A stretch of DNA of 64,000 nucleotides from Pseudogracilibacillus sp037071985 (GTDB taxonomy: Bacteria; Bacillota; Bacilli; Bacillales; Amphibacillaceae), in contig NZ_JAXHDF010000004.1 in the NCBI RefSeq assembly GCF_037071985.1, positions 124,001 to 188,000 on the forward strand. Direction: 5' to 3'. The notes under the pieces were generated by a model, which worked only from the letters and a program-made list of their open reading frames with translations, made no database searches and was not told the DNA's origin. The stretch's first letter is position 1. Each line of letters begins with the position of its first letter. Below, in pieces: positions 54,559-63,087 of the stretch. The position numbers and the translations under genes were made by a program.

Positions 54559-55386
54559 TTATCTAATTTCTTCCGGGATAAACCAGTATCCGTCCTGATT
54601 ATGCTCTTCCATATACGCTTTAAATTCATCTGATTCATACGCTTCTTTTACAGCCTGAGCCCATTTGGTATCTTTGTTTTTTTCATCTACTACTGCAACA
54701 AGTTCTAAGTCTTTTAAAATGTCTTCATGTAGTAAACTTAAAGAAGCATCTAATCCAGAAGAATAAACAATACTTCCCGGGATGACCCCGTAATCAATAT
54801 CATCTAATGCACGTGGAATTTGCGCTGAATCCATTTCTTGAATATCAAGATTTAATTCATTTTCTTTAATATCATTTTGCGTAACTTTAACTAATTCCAC
54901 ATCATCATCCAATGTAATTAAACCCGCTTTTTGTAATACCGCATATGCTCTCGCTGCATTGGAAGGATCTTTTGGAATTCCAATAACATCGCCTTCTTCA
55001 ATGTCATCTAGTGAATCTTTTCTTCCTGGGAAAATACCTGCAGGTACAGTAGGTATTGGTGTGATTTTCGTTAAGCTCGCACCTTTTTCCTCATTAAAAT
55101 TTGTATAGTAAGCAGTATGCTGATCAACGTTTAAATCAATAGAACCTTCTGAAAGTGCTATGTCAGCTTGTAGCAGTTCCGTAAAGTCAGTTGTTTCGAC
55201 TTCATATCCTTCTTCTTCTAAGATCGGTACAATTGCATCAATAAACAATTCGCTATATGGACCAGGTGAAGTTCCAACTTTAATTGTCGTCTTGTCTTCT
55301 CCACTAGTTGAAGAATCAGAACCACAAGCAGTAAGGAACAATGTTGTTAAAAGTGTAAAAATAAAAAATAACCTAAAGCCTTTCAT
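54559..55386 (-). CDS. metQ: MetQ/NlpA-family binding lipoprotein
   Basis: 275 residues. Lipobox LTAC after LFFIFTLLTTLFLTAC; NlpA-family motifs TIKVGTSPGPYSELF, VETTDFTELLQADIALSEGSIDLNVDQHTAYY, and GIPKDPSNAARAYAVLQKAGLI. Supplies methionine or its sulfoxide to MetNI in the classic system. It is encoded apart from metNI, across the phosphatase gene and on the opposite strand, and lacks an S-box leader, so the substrate is inferred from family only. Confidence 0.88.
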   Translation of the reverse strand: MKGFRLFFIFTLLTTLFLTACGSDSSTSGEDKTTIKVGTSPGPYSELFIDAIVPILEEEGYEVETTDFTELLQADIALSEGSIDLNVDQHTAYYTNFNEEKGASLTKITPIPTVPAGIFPGRKDSLDDIEEGDVIGIPKDPSNAARAYAVLQKAGLITLDDDVELVKVTQNDIKENELNLDIQEMDSAQIPRALDDIDYGVIPGSIVYSSGLDASLSLLHEDILKDLELVAVVDEKNKDTKWAQAVKEAYESDEFKAYMEEHNQDGYWFIPEEIR

Positions 55387-55521
55387 TATGCTTCCCCTTT
55401 ATCATAGTTAATTAATTCACACTTAACTACTTTGTTTTATATGAATTATGTACTATGTTACAGGGCAATAAAGAAAAAGTCAATGAAAATTTCCTATGCG
55501 ATTATCTGGTGTATAAAAAGC

Positions 55522-55549
55522 AAAAAACCGTTATTTGAACATAACGGCC
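55522..55549 (-). terminator. Terminator of splAB
   Basis: CCGTTAT/ATAACGG hairpin with six T on the minus strand, immediately after the splB stop. Confidence 0.88.
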
Positions 55550-55550
55550 T

Positions 55551-56579
55551 TTACGTAAAATACTCAATTTTTGCTTCAGGAAACATACGATGAATATATC
55601 CACCTAATGTATCTTTAATATCCTCTTGTTCGTCGTCATGATATACATACTTACCTATGCCGTACCTGCCCCATTTCCATTTTCGTTTGGATTCGTCTAG
55701 TTCCAATTTTGTCATTGGATAATTTTCCTGGATAACTCGCTTTGCTGGTTTAGTAAATCGATGTTGAATCATTTCAAAGGTTAAGTCTTTACGCGCATGG
55801 GCTGGTAAGGAAACATCTAATTTTTCAAACATTTCCTTATAACCTTCTTTCCACCCTTCATGCAAATAAATTGGAGCCACAATAAAACCTAACGGATAAT
55901 CTGCTTCTGCAACTTTGACCGCTGCTTCAATCCTTTCATTCAGTCTTGAGGTTCCGGGTTCAAAATATTTAATCATATAATCATCGTTAACACTAAATCG
56001 GAATCGAGTTTTGCCCTTGTGGTCCGCGTCAAGCAAATGATCAACATGAGCAAATTTTGTTACAAATCGTAGCTTTCCATGTTTAGATTTTCCAAAAAAC
56101 TCTATTGCTCGTTTTAAATTATGTGTCAAGTGATCGACACCTACGATATCTGATGTACAAGAAGCTTCAAATCGGGTTGTATCTGGTGCACGCTCTTCCA
56201 TATATCCTTCTGCTGCCTCAAATATTTCATCCACATTTACATACGTTCGAATATATGGTTTTGAACCCATCGTTGTTTGTAAATAACAATAATGACAGTG
56301 TCCCATGCATCCTGTTGCTAAAGGGATTGCATATTCTGCAGAAGGTTTAGACGTATCGAATGTTAATGTTTTTCGAATTCCTATAACTAAGGTGGATTTG
56401 GCGATTCGATACTTTTGAAAATGATTTTCTCCAGGCAAATTTCGAATTTGATTATGAGAAGTTGTTTCCCGAATCTCAATATCCATATCTTTAAATTTCG
56501 AGACTAATTTTTGAGCAAGCGGATATTCCATCGCTCTTGGTTCAACATAAACAAGTTGAGGAACAAACGGTTTAACCAT
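55551..56579 (-). CDS. splB: Spore photoproduct lyase
   Basis: Radical SAM enzyme, 342 residues, that splits the thymine dimer 5-thyminyl-5,6-dihydrothymine during germination. The iron-sulfur motif is CMGHCHYCYLQT (CX3CX2C), and FEASCTSDIVGVDHLT carries the conserved cysteine that donates hydrogen. Overlaps splA by 8 nt. Expression in B. subtilis is by SigG in the forespore. Strong indication of a spore former. Confidence 0.96.
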   Translation of the reverse strand: MVKPFVPQLVYVEPRAMEYPLAQKLVSKFKDMDIEIRETTSHNQIRNLPGENHFQKYRIAKSTLVIGIRKTLTFDTSKPSAEYAIPLATGCMGHCHYCYLQTTMGSKPYIRTYVNVDEIFEAAEGYMEERAPDTTRFEASCTSDIVGVDHLTHNLKRAIEFFGKSKHGKLRFVTKFAHVDHLLDADHKGKTRFRFSVNDDYMIKYFEPGTSRLNERIEAAVKVAEADYPLGFIVAPIYLHEGWKEGYKEMFEKLDVSLPAHARKDLTFEMIQHRFTKPAKRVIQENYPMTKLELDESKRKWKWGRYGIGKYVYHDDEQEDIKDTLGGYIHRMFPEAKIEYFT

Positions 56580-56823
56580 TGAATCCCTCTATTTCTGGGG
56601 AACCGAATGCATCCTTATATGCTTGTTCAGCCTCATCCTCAGATTTAAATAAAGCAAATTCATTACTTAACGGATAATAATTATCATGAGCGAATAAGGC
56701 TAATTCATTTGGATTATCTGGATTTTCTACGATTGCTGCTTGCTGTACTTGTGCCACATCTTGAGCATGAGGATTCCGTATTATCATATAAACGATTTCA
56801 CCAGCTTGAAATTGTTCCATCAT
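56572..56823 (-). CDS. splA: Transcriptional regulator SplA (TRAP-like)
   Basis: 83 residues with GEIVYMIIRNPHAQDVAQVQ, NPDNPNELALFAHDNYYPLS and EFALFKSEDEAEQAY, closely resembling B. subtilis SplA, a negative regulator of the spl operon. ATG pair at 56823/56820 behind AAAGGTG. The 3' end overlaps splB, the standard arrangement. Confidence 0.93.
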   Translation of the reverse strand: MMEQFQAGEIVYMIIRNPHAQDVAQVQQAAIVENPDNPNELALFAHDNYYPLSNEFALFKSEDEAEQAYKDAFGSPEIEGFNG

Positions 56824-56959
56824 TCATCACCTTTTATTGTATAGTTCTTATAGTATGGATGATTGAAATGGAAATTATGAGAGGAGTATAATTTTTTAAA
56901 AAATCGCAAATCCAAAAAAAATAAACTCATCCCTAACCTAAACAATGAGTGTACAATAG

Positions 56960-57135
56960 ATGAAACTATCATCGTTGAGTGAATTAGTCACATGCAAAGT
57001 TAGGCGATACTTTTACTGAGTGAGTTTACCGCATGCTGAGTAAGGAGAGACTTTCGCTAAGTAAACTCGGCGCTCGCTGAGTCAGGCGCTACTTTCGCTA
57101 AGTGGATTCGCTGCAGGCGGTGTCAGGACACGACT
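56960..57135. repeat. CTGAGT/CTAAGT intergenic repeats
   Basis: Motifs of the type CTGAGT or CTAAGT (ACTGAGTGAG, ATGCTGAGTAA, TCGCTAAGTAA, TCGCTGAGTCA, TCGCTAAGTGG) recur every 20-30 bp over 170 bp, separated by short phrases such as GCGCTACTTTCGCTAAGT. Same family as 24960-25045. No gene present between 56824 and 57177. Confidence 0.6.
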
Positions 57136-57177
57136 TTCTATGTGTGGCAATTCAATTGGATTTTTTGACATTATATA

Positions 57178-57780
57178 TTAAATATTTTTAAATAATCTGT
57201 TCCAAACTTCGGACGGTACCATACCATTAGCTTCAACTGTCCCATCCTTTTTAAAATAAATTTCCAGACGGTCTGGAACCGTTGATAACTCTGATTCTAA
57301 CTCTTTATACCGGTCAGACAAAAAATGAAACCGTTGATTAGTGGAGCCGACCCAAGGACGTTTATGATCTAATCTATCTTGCTCAAATGGTCCATCAATA
57401 AACAAGTCTGTAACATGATAAAGTTCCTGCCAAAAAGGCTTTTGCAGCTCCTCTAGTTGCTCTTTATAATAGCCACTGAATGTCATAACACTTAATCCTT
57501 CACGTTGAGCACGCCTGCCAAGTTCTGATAATGCCTCCGCTTGTTCGAATGGCTCTCCACCAAGAAATGTAATTCCTTCTATATTTTCTTTTTGTTTACT
57601 TTCTAATATTTGATTCCATAATGTTTCAACAGAAACTTTCGTACCTTTTTTCGGATTCCACGTCCATGGAACGCCACATCCTTTACAATGAATTGGACAA
57701 CCCTGCACCCAGACACATGCACGGCGTCCAGGACCTTCCACTGTAGTAAGTGGTAAAAATCGATGCAATTGAACGAACAC
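57178..57780 (-). CDS. Radical SAM activase-like protein (4Fe-4S single cluster domain)
   Basis: 200 residues. The cluster motif is VWVQGCPIHCKGCGVPWTW (CX3CX2C), with ITFLGGEPFEQAEALSEL as SAM-binding GGEP motif and GLSVMTFSGYYKEQLEEL after it. The short barrel resembles anaerobic ribonucleotide reductase activase (NrdG) and pyruvate formate-lyase activase, but there is no NrdD or PFL here. It is the last gene of the Ycf46 operon, starting at GTG 57780 that shares a base with the preceding stop. The target is unknown; proteins of the same operon are candidates. Confidence 0.85.
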   Translation of the reverse strand: MFVQLHRFLPLTTVEGPGRRACVWVQGCPIHCKGCGVPWTWNPKKGTKVSVETLWNQILESKQKENIEGITFLGGEPFEQAEALSELGRRAQREGLSVMTFSGYYKEQLEELQKPFWQELYHVTDLFIDGPFEQDRLDHKRPWVGSTNQRFHFLSDRYKELESELSTVPDRLEIYFKKDGTVEANGMVPSEVWNRLFKNI

Positions 57781-58241
57781 TAGTAATCAACAACCCTTCC
57801 AGGACGATCTTGCTTTTCAACCGTAGTATTTTCCTCTTTATCTAAATCATGTTCAGTTGGCCGATGTTCATTTGATTGAGCTTCAGCCTCTTTTATCTCC
57901 CTCATCTGTTCCTTCTCTAATATCCGCGTTGAAATAATGGATAAATATTCTCGTCGTGCTAAAAACCCATGGACACTTGCGCTAATCCAACCAATTAATG
58001 CAGCAGCTACCGAAATACTAAACATCCAGTGCTCTTCTGAAAATTCAGCACTTATATGAATTAATTGAATGAAGATAATTAAATAAATAATGCCGGCGTT
58101 CAACCATTTCTTTTTACCAGTACGTATCGCGATATAAAAAAAACTAAAGTAAGCTGCTATTCCAAATGGAAACAATAACCAAATCAACCAGATGGAATGA
58201 CGGAATTCCCATTTCTTTCCGAATGGAGTTATTGGTTTCAT
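57780..58241 (-). CDS. Membrane protein of the Ycf46 operon, short paralog
   Basis: 153 residues. The N-terminal 110 residues are paralogous to the next gene (MKPITPFGKKWEFRHSIWLI versus MNSITPFGKKWEWRHSLWLI) with four hydrophobic helices ending in VHGFLARREYLS. The C-terminal part is charged and unstructured and ends GRVVDY, exactly as the paralog does. No known family. ATG at 58241 behind GAGGAGG. About 240 bp separate it from the paralog; it overlaps the radical SAM gene by one base, so these two are coupled. Confidence 0.75.
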   Translation of the reverse strand: MKPITPFGKKWEFRHSIWLIWLLFPFGIAAYFSFFYIAIRTGKKKWLNAGIIYLIIFIQLIHISAEFSEEHWMFSISVAAALIGWISASVHGFLARREYLSIISTRILEKEQMREIKEAEAQSNEHRPTEHDLDKEENTTVEKQDRPGRVVDY

Positions 58242-58479
58242 ATCATTCCTCCTCATATGGTATGTTTAGGTATTCTTTCTCCACCGTTTTTTTAATAATC
58301 CATATAATTTCTACTTCTTTAAATACTACTTTATATTGGGCAGACACACCATGAGTATAGCTCTACCTTTGCGGATGAGGACCCCTTCGTGCGAAATACC
58401 AAGACTTAGTTTTCTCCCTAGGAATAACTATATTTAGTAAACTCATGTTCATTTACTGTAAACGTAAAAAATGCGATCT
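58242..58479 (-). other. Gap inside the Ycf46 operon
   Basis: The only wide gap of the operon. It may hold an internal promoter, but I find neither a clear -10/-35 pair nor a terminator, nor an open frame. Confidence 0.4.
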
Positions 58480-59253
58480 TTAATAGTCAACAACTCTTCC
58501 AGTTTGCTTTTTCGTAGGTGGACTCTTTGTACTAGTTGTATTTTTATTATTACTGTTATTTTCCTTCGATCTTTGTCTTAACTCTTGATCCGAAAAGACA
58601 ATATATGGTTTTGCTTTTGCAAGGACGTGAGGTTTTACATTTAACGCAGTAATTAAATGTGTATATGACGTAAATGTAAACACTTTTTCCCTAACAATAA
58701 TAATTTCCTTAGCTAAAAATGGGCCTACAGAAGGCAATTGTTTCAGTTTTGATTCACTTGCTGTATTAATATTAATCAATGTAGGCTGTTTTCTAGGTTT
58801 CTTATTTGTATTTTTTCGTTTCATTGTGTGTTTTGAAGGTGCCGGCTTTTGCTTACCTATGACTTTTTGGTGTGATGCAATATTATCGTTATACCTCGAT
58901 TTCCCATGTAATTTATTAATTTTATCGGGGGCAATTTGCCTTGCAAGAAAGGTTAAATATTCAATTCTAGCTAAAAATGCATGTACACAATTCGAAATCC
59001 AACCAAAGATTAATAACCCTAAAGATAAGTCATATATTACATGTTCCTCAGGAAAAACTTCCATTACAATGAATGCTTGAACAACTATAAGCAAATAAAT
59101 AAATCCCGCAATAATCCATTTCATTTTTCGTGCTCGAACACCAATATAAAACATACTAATATAGGATAAAAATCCGAATGGGAATAATAACCAAATGAGC
59201 CATAGCGAATGTCGCCATTCCCACTTTTTTCCGAAAGGAGTAATTGAATTCAT
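58480..59253 (-). CDS. Membrane protein with helix-hairpin-helix domain, long paralog
   Basis: 257 residues in three parts: a four-helix membrane domain shared with the short paralog (TPFGKKWEWRHSLWLIWLLF ... VHAFLARIEYLTFLARQI), a basic linker (KHTMKRKNTNKKPRKQP), and a ComEA-like helix-hairpin-helix LININTASESKLKQLPSVG then FLAKEIIIVREK, which normally binds DNA or serves in protein contacts. The tail is rich in Ser, Asn and Thr and ends GRVVDY. Function unknown. It follows the DUF2997 gene by 3 bp. Confidence 0.8.
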   Translation of the reverse strand: MNSITPFGKKWEWRHSLWLIWLLFPFGFLSYISMFYIGVRARKMKWIIAGFIYLLIVVQAFIVMEVFPEEHVIYDLSLGLLIFGWISNCVHAFLARIEYLTFLARQIAPDKINKLHGKSRYNDNIASHQKVIGKQKPAPSKHTMKRKNTNKKPRKQPTLININTASESKLKQLPSVGPFLAKEIIIVREKVFTFTSYTHLITALNVKPHVLAKAKPYIVFSDQELRQRSKENNSNNKNTTSTKSPPTKKQTGRVVDY

Positions 59254-59256
59254 AGC

Positions 59257-59484
59257 TTATTCTCCTTTAACTTCTGTTTGCTGTTTCACTTCTGTCTGTT
59301 CTTCTTGATACTGATGCTGCTGAGCTCTCAAAAATTCTTCTGTAAATGTCGAATCAATCGTTTCAGCATCTAATAACTCCTCTAAAATTTCAACATAATC
59401 TAAGCATTCCTCATCATTCATTCCAATTGTTTTCGCACGAATTTCACCAGCAGCTGTTATTTCTAAACGTATTTTTTTCTTCAT
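59257..59484 (-). CDS. DUF2997-family protein
   Basis: 75 residues: KKIRLEITAAGEIRAKTIGM, NDEECLDYVEILEELLDAE, then an acidic Gln-rich tail. Such small proteins recur next to Ycf35 and Ycf46 homologs in cyanobacteria and Bacilli, from memory of the families. Cytoplasmic; function unknown. Start ATG behind AAAGGAG, 4 bp after the previous gene. Confidence 0.8.
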   Translation of the reverse strand: MKKKIRLEITAAGEIRAKTIGMNDEECLDYVEILEELLDAETIDSTFTEEFLRAQQHQYQEEQTEVKQQTEVKGE

Positions 59485-59488
59485 CTTC

Positions 59489-59932
59489 TTACTCCTTTAC
59501 TTGAAACGTTAATACGAGCGTATCATCTTCATTCCTGGTTTCTGATTCAAGTAATAATCCTTCATTTTTGGCACGTTCGATTAATTTTTCATATGTATTA
59601 TGCTGTACAATCCGTGTATATTCCTCATACGTATTTTTTAAAAAAGCTTCGGCATCTTCTAGACTTACATCTTCATGAAAGATGGCACTAATCGTTTCAT
59701 CTTCTTGGCGTTGAAAAACAATTTCTACGTTACCAATTGATGATTCAATCTGTTTTTCATCAAGAGATACTACATTACCACGATTTTCAAGAGCTTCTTT
59801 AAGTATATTTTCATCTTTAATTTTCGTATCAAGTTTATAATAAGCTCCCTCTTCAACTTTACCTTGCAACGCATAAGAAACAATGGATGTGGTAGCTATA
59901 GCAATTGGTATTAATGTTAATGATAAACTCAC
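59489..59932 (-). CDS. Ycf35/DUF1257-like protein
   Basis: 147 residues. After an N-terminal hydrophobic segment (SLTLIPIAIATTSIVSYAL), it has YYKLDTKIKDENILKEALEN and, at the C terminus, YEKLIERAKNEGLLLESETR followed by LVLTFQV, the layout of DUF1257 (Ycf35), though divergent. Start is GTG at 59932 with GGGAGG at good distance. Placed between the AAA ATPase and DUF2997 genes, which supports the assignment. Biochemistry unknown. Confidence 0.7.
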   Translation of the reverse strand: MSLSLTLIPIAIATTSIVSYALQGKVEEGAYYKLDTKIKDENILKEALENRGNVVSLDEKQIESSIGNVEIVFQRQEDETISAIFHEDVSLEDAEAFLKNTYEEYTRIVQHNTYEKLIERAKNEGLLLESETRNEDDTLVLTFQVKE

Positions 59933-59951
59933 TTAATTATCCTCCCTTAAA

Positions 59952-61610
59952 CTAGAAATCTAACATTCTTCCTCCACGCACTGCATGTAGATCATGATCA
60001 GCCGGCATAGGTTTTCTATCCTGTTCAGATACTTCCTCGTAATCTTTTCGGTCTTCTCGAAGAGTTGCCGTAACAGCTCTCACACTAGCCCATTCACGTA
60101 ATTTCTTTATTTCTTCTGCTTGTGTAATCGATAATGGAATCATTTCTTCAATTGCTTTTTCAAGATCTTTTATTTGCAGGCTACGTTCTTCAGCGAATGC
60201 TTCAAAAAGACCTATAATCACGACTTGTTCTATTTCAGCCCCGATAAACCCTTCTGTAAGGGTTGCTAAGTGTTCATATGTTTCTTCATTTAATGGAAAC
60301 TCACTTTTCGCCTTTTCTGAAACGAGACGTTTTTCAATATGTATTTTAAAGATCGCTTTTCTTTCCGAAGCTGTTGGAAGATCTACAAAAAATATTTCAT
60401 TAAAACGGCCTTTTCTTAAAAACTCAGGCGGTAGTCTCTTAATATCATTCGCTGTTGCTACTAAAAATACTGGAGCAGTTTTATCTTGCATCCAATTTAA
60501 AAACGTTGCAAAAATACGTGAAGCAGTTCCGCTGTCACCTGTTCCGCTTGTACCTGCAAATCCTTTTTCTATTTCATCGATCCATAAAATTGAAGGAGAA
60601 ATCGCTTCAGCTGTTTCAATAGCTTTACGCATATTCTCTTCACTACTACCAATAATTCCGCTAAAAATTTTTCCCATATCAAGTTTTAACAATGGTAATT
60701 TCCAAAGAGAACTAACTGATTTTGCAATTAGACTTTTACCGCAACCTGGAACACCAGTAATTAATAACCCTTTCGGCGCAGGCAGCCCATACTCACTTGC
60801 CATTCCCATCCACGTATTATTTCTTTTCCGGAGCCATCGTTTAATATTTTCCAGTCCACCAACATCATTTAAACTAGGATCTTGAGGTATATATTCTAAA
60901 AGCTCATTTTTCTTAATAATCTGCTGCTTTTCACTTAATACATGATCCACTGTGTTAATATCAAGCCTGCCATCCATTACCATGGAGAGTGCAAAAGCAT
61001 TTTCCGCTTCTTGAATTGTGAGTCCAAGCGCTGCTTTAATCACAAGTTCTTCTTCCTCTTTCGTTAAATCAACCGTAATTCGCGGATTGTTCTTATTTAA
61101 TTTAATCATTTGTTGTAACACTTTTTCAATTTCTTTATACGTAGGAAGTCCATATTCTACAACCATTATGTCTTTCTCAAGTTCCATAGGAATCTCGAAA
61201 TGTGGGGAAACAAAGATAATATTCTTCGGATTTGGATCATTTTCAATTATTGACACCAAATCTCTGATTCGACGAACAATCGCATGGTCCGTTTGTCGAC
61301 TGTTTCCTCCCAAAAATACATGAAAATCTTTTAAAATAATGACAGAAGGTTCATTTATTTTCTCGATCTGCTCAAGGGCTTGCATAGGCTGTTTATATTT
61401 ACTCAGAGATGTGTCTTTATCTGAAATTAGTCCTTCTGTTATACTCCATGTATATACATTTCTGATTGTCTTAATTTGCTGAACGTCTGAGCAAATTCGT
61501 TTAATATCTCTGATCAAGCGATCTTCTTCCCATGTTGTTATTGATAAAAAAGAAAATCTTGCTCTTAAATAGTGAGCAAGCCTCGTTGCAAAAGTATATT
61601 TTTCTGCCAT
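59952..61610 (-). CDS. Ycf46-like AAA ATPase
   Basis: 552 residues. The N-terminal half (TRLAHYLRARFSFLSITTWE ... VIILKDFHVFLGG) is a degenerate P-loop-like domain; the C-terminal half is an active AAA module with Walker A LITGVPGCGKSLIAK, Walker B ILWIDEIEKGF, sensor 1 LVATANDI and arginine finger LRKGRFNEIFFVDLP. This two-part build is that of Ycf46. The tail ends RGGRMLDF, similar to the GRVVDY of two operon partners. Start at ATG 61610, behind GGTGGAG. First gene of the six-gene operon. In cyanobacteria Ycf46 affects CO2 use; here the role is unknown. Confidence 0.85.
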   Translation of the reverse strand: MAEKYTFATRLAHYLRARFSFLSITTWEEDRLIRDIKRICSDVQQIKTIRNVYTWSITEGLISDKDTSLSKYKQPMQALEQIEKINEPSVIILKDFHVFLGGNSRQTDHAIVRRIRDLVSIIENDPNPKNIIFVSPHFEIPMELEKDIMVVEYGLPTYKEIEKVLQQMIKLNKNNPRITVDLTKEEEELVIKAALGLTIQEAENAFALSMVMDGRLDINTVDHVLSEKQQIIKKNELLEYIPQDPSLNDVGGLENIKRWLRKRNNTWMGMASEYGLPAPKGLLITGVPGCGKSLIAKSVSSLWKLPLLKLDMGKIFSGIIGSSEENMRKAIETAEAISPSILWIDEIEKGFAGTSGTGDSGTASRIFATFLNWMQDKTAPVFLVATANDIKRLPPEFLRKGRFNEIFFVDLPTASERKAIFKIHIEKRLVSEKAKSEFPLNEETYEHLATLTEGFIGAEIEQVVIIGLFEAFAEERSLQIKDLEKAIEEMIPLSITQAEEIKKLREWASVRAVTATLREDRKDYEEVSEQDRKPMPADHDLHAVRGGRMLDF

Positions 61611-61691
61611 TAGTAGCTCCACCTCTTCATTGCAAAATAATTAATATAATTATAAAGCATTTAAGTCTTTTTTTCATCGGGGTCAAAAGCA

Positions 61692-62333
61692 CTAATTAGG
61701 AGAATTTTTTAGTTTCCTATACAAAAATATTACAAAAAGTAACCAAACATATCCGAAGAAAAATCCTGTTAGTATATCAGTAATATAATGGACGTTAATA
61801 AAATACCGGCTCATCCCAATTAAAAATATTAGTATTCCAAATGAGATTACGATAATTTTTTTCCTTTCTGGATAGCTTTGACTTAAAAAATAAGCGAGCA
61901 ATCCATAACAGACGATCGAAGTCATCGCATGGCCTGAAGGAAAGCTGTATCCTTGAGCATTCAATGCTGCTGATATACTAGGACGTTCTCTTTCAATAAG
62001 CTGTTTAATCATCCGATTTAATAATTGGGCACCGAGTGTTCCAGAACCAAAAATAAGCGGAACAATACCACTTTTCGTTAACCATCCTAGTACTACCATC
62101 ATAATCAACGTAAAAGGAAGCACAAATGTTCTAGATCCTAATTCGGTTACCCATCTGAAAAGTGTATAAACCGGAGTGTTCGCGACCATAGAGACAAACT
62201 CTCTTGTAACTTGATCGATATATGGCATTTTTCCTTGTTTTAATTCATAAATCCAAAACATAATACATATTGCTGGAATCAAAAATAAGGTTAAGCGTAC
62301 GATAAGACGTTTTACTGGCATATCTAATTTCAT
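61692..62333 (-). CDS. PAP2-family membrane phosphatase
   Basis: Lipid phosphatase of about 213 residues with six helices. The three catalytic motifs are present: KQLIERERP, YSFPSGHAM, and SRYFINVHYITD. Probably dephosphorylates phosphatidylglycerol phosphate or undecaprenyl pyrophosphate on the outer face. Start at ATG 62333 with AAAAGGA close by; ATG 62321 is an alternative. Stand-alone gene divergent from ptsH. Confidence 0.9.
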   Translation of the reverse strand: MKLDMPVKRLIVRLTLFLIPAICIMFWIYELKQGKMPYIDQVTREFVSMVANTPVYTLFRWVTELGSRTFVLPFTLIMMVVLGWLTKSGIVPLIFGSGTLGAQLLNRMIKQLIERERPSISAALNAQGYSFPSGHAMTSIVCYGLLAYFLSQSYPERKKIIVISFGILIFLIGMSRYFINVHYITDILTGFFFGYVWLLFVIFLYRKLKNSPN

Positions 62334-62525
62334 TCCTTTTCTTTGGGGCAAATTAACAAATTATCCTATTTTTTAATTTATTAACGCGATATGTGATCTA
62401 CCTAGAGCGAAAACTTACATAACCTACTTTATATATGGTAATCTTAAAAATATAGAACGTATAGTGTTATACTAATATTAAATACATAGCGTATATACAT
62501 TAAAAATAAGAAAGGAACATGTTAG

Positions 62526-62792
62526 ATGATAAACAAACAATTTACAGTTACAGGAGAAACAGGGTTACATGCAAGACCCGCAACACAATTAGTCCAAGTT
62601 GCAAGCAGATTTTCCTCCGATGTGGAACTAGAATACAAAAACAAAAAAGTCAATGTTAAGTCAATAATGGGTGTGATGTCTTTAGGTATTCCCCAAGGCG
62701 CAACTTTTACTATTATTACAGACGGACATGATGAAGAAGATGCGATGAATAGTATTGAAGAATTATTAAAAAAGGAAGGGATTGCTGACTGA
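62526..62792 (+). CDS. ptsH: Phosphocarrier protein HPr
   Basis: 88 residues. Active-site histidine in TGLHARPATQLVQVAS and regulatory serine in VKSIMGVMSLGIP, both expected for HPr (Crh lacks the histidine). HPr passes phosphate from enzyme I to sugar permeases and, phosphorylated on serine, assists CcpA in catabolite repression. Ribosome binding site AAAGGA. The usual partner ptsI directly downstream is destroyed, so unless another EI gene exists only the regulatory role remains. Confidence 0.95.
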   Translation: MINKQFTVTGETGLHARPATQLVQVASRFSSDVELEYKNKKVNVKSIMGVMSLGIPQGATFTIITDGHDEEDAMNSIEELLKKEGIAD

Positions 62793-63079
62793 TGCCTTAG
62801 GCATTGCTGCTTTACGCGGTATTGCATTCGTAAAGCTTACAAATTAATTATTGATACAGCTAAATAAGGATGTACGGAGAAATTTCTGGTGAGTCACTTC
62901 CTATTCCTCTTCTATTAGGTCTAAGATTAGACGAGTTTTCAATGAGGACCCTTCTACCTAATCTGCCAGAAGTGAATAACAACACAAGCTAGAAATGGAA
63001 ACACTCGTGGACAAAGCTCTTTTGATGAGAGATGAGAAACGCTTACGAAGTATTGGAATTAGTACACTCAAATTCTAAA
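62793..63079 (+). pseudogene. ptsI: ptsI (enzyme I) remnant with large internal deletion
   Basis: Directly after ptsH, LGIAALRGIAFVKLT matches the EI start (KGIAASxGIAIAKAY). Some 20 codons later the sequence jumps to the EI C-terminal part: KLIIDTAK, then MYGEISGESLPIPLLLGLRL and DEFSMRTLLPNLPEV, which match VGMCGEMAGD and LGLGLDEFSMS. A final frame, METLVDKALLMRDEKRL, ends the gene. About 1.4 kb, including the active-site histidine region, is missing and the frame is broken several times. A terminator follows. Confidence 0.82.
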
Positions 63080-63087
63080 ATATAATG

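Noticed and set aside
55387..55520. SAM (S-box) riboswitch before the MetQ-like gene
   Set aside because: None of the conserved aptamer strings could be found there or before metN.
62526..62792. Crh instead of HPr
   Set aside because: The histidine of GLHARPA is present; Crh has a different residue at this site. The ptsI relic downstream also supports ptsH.
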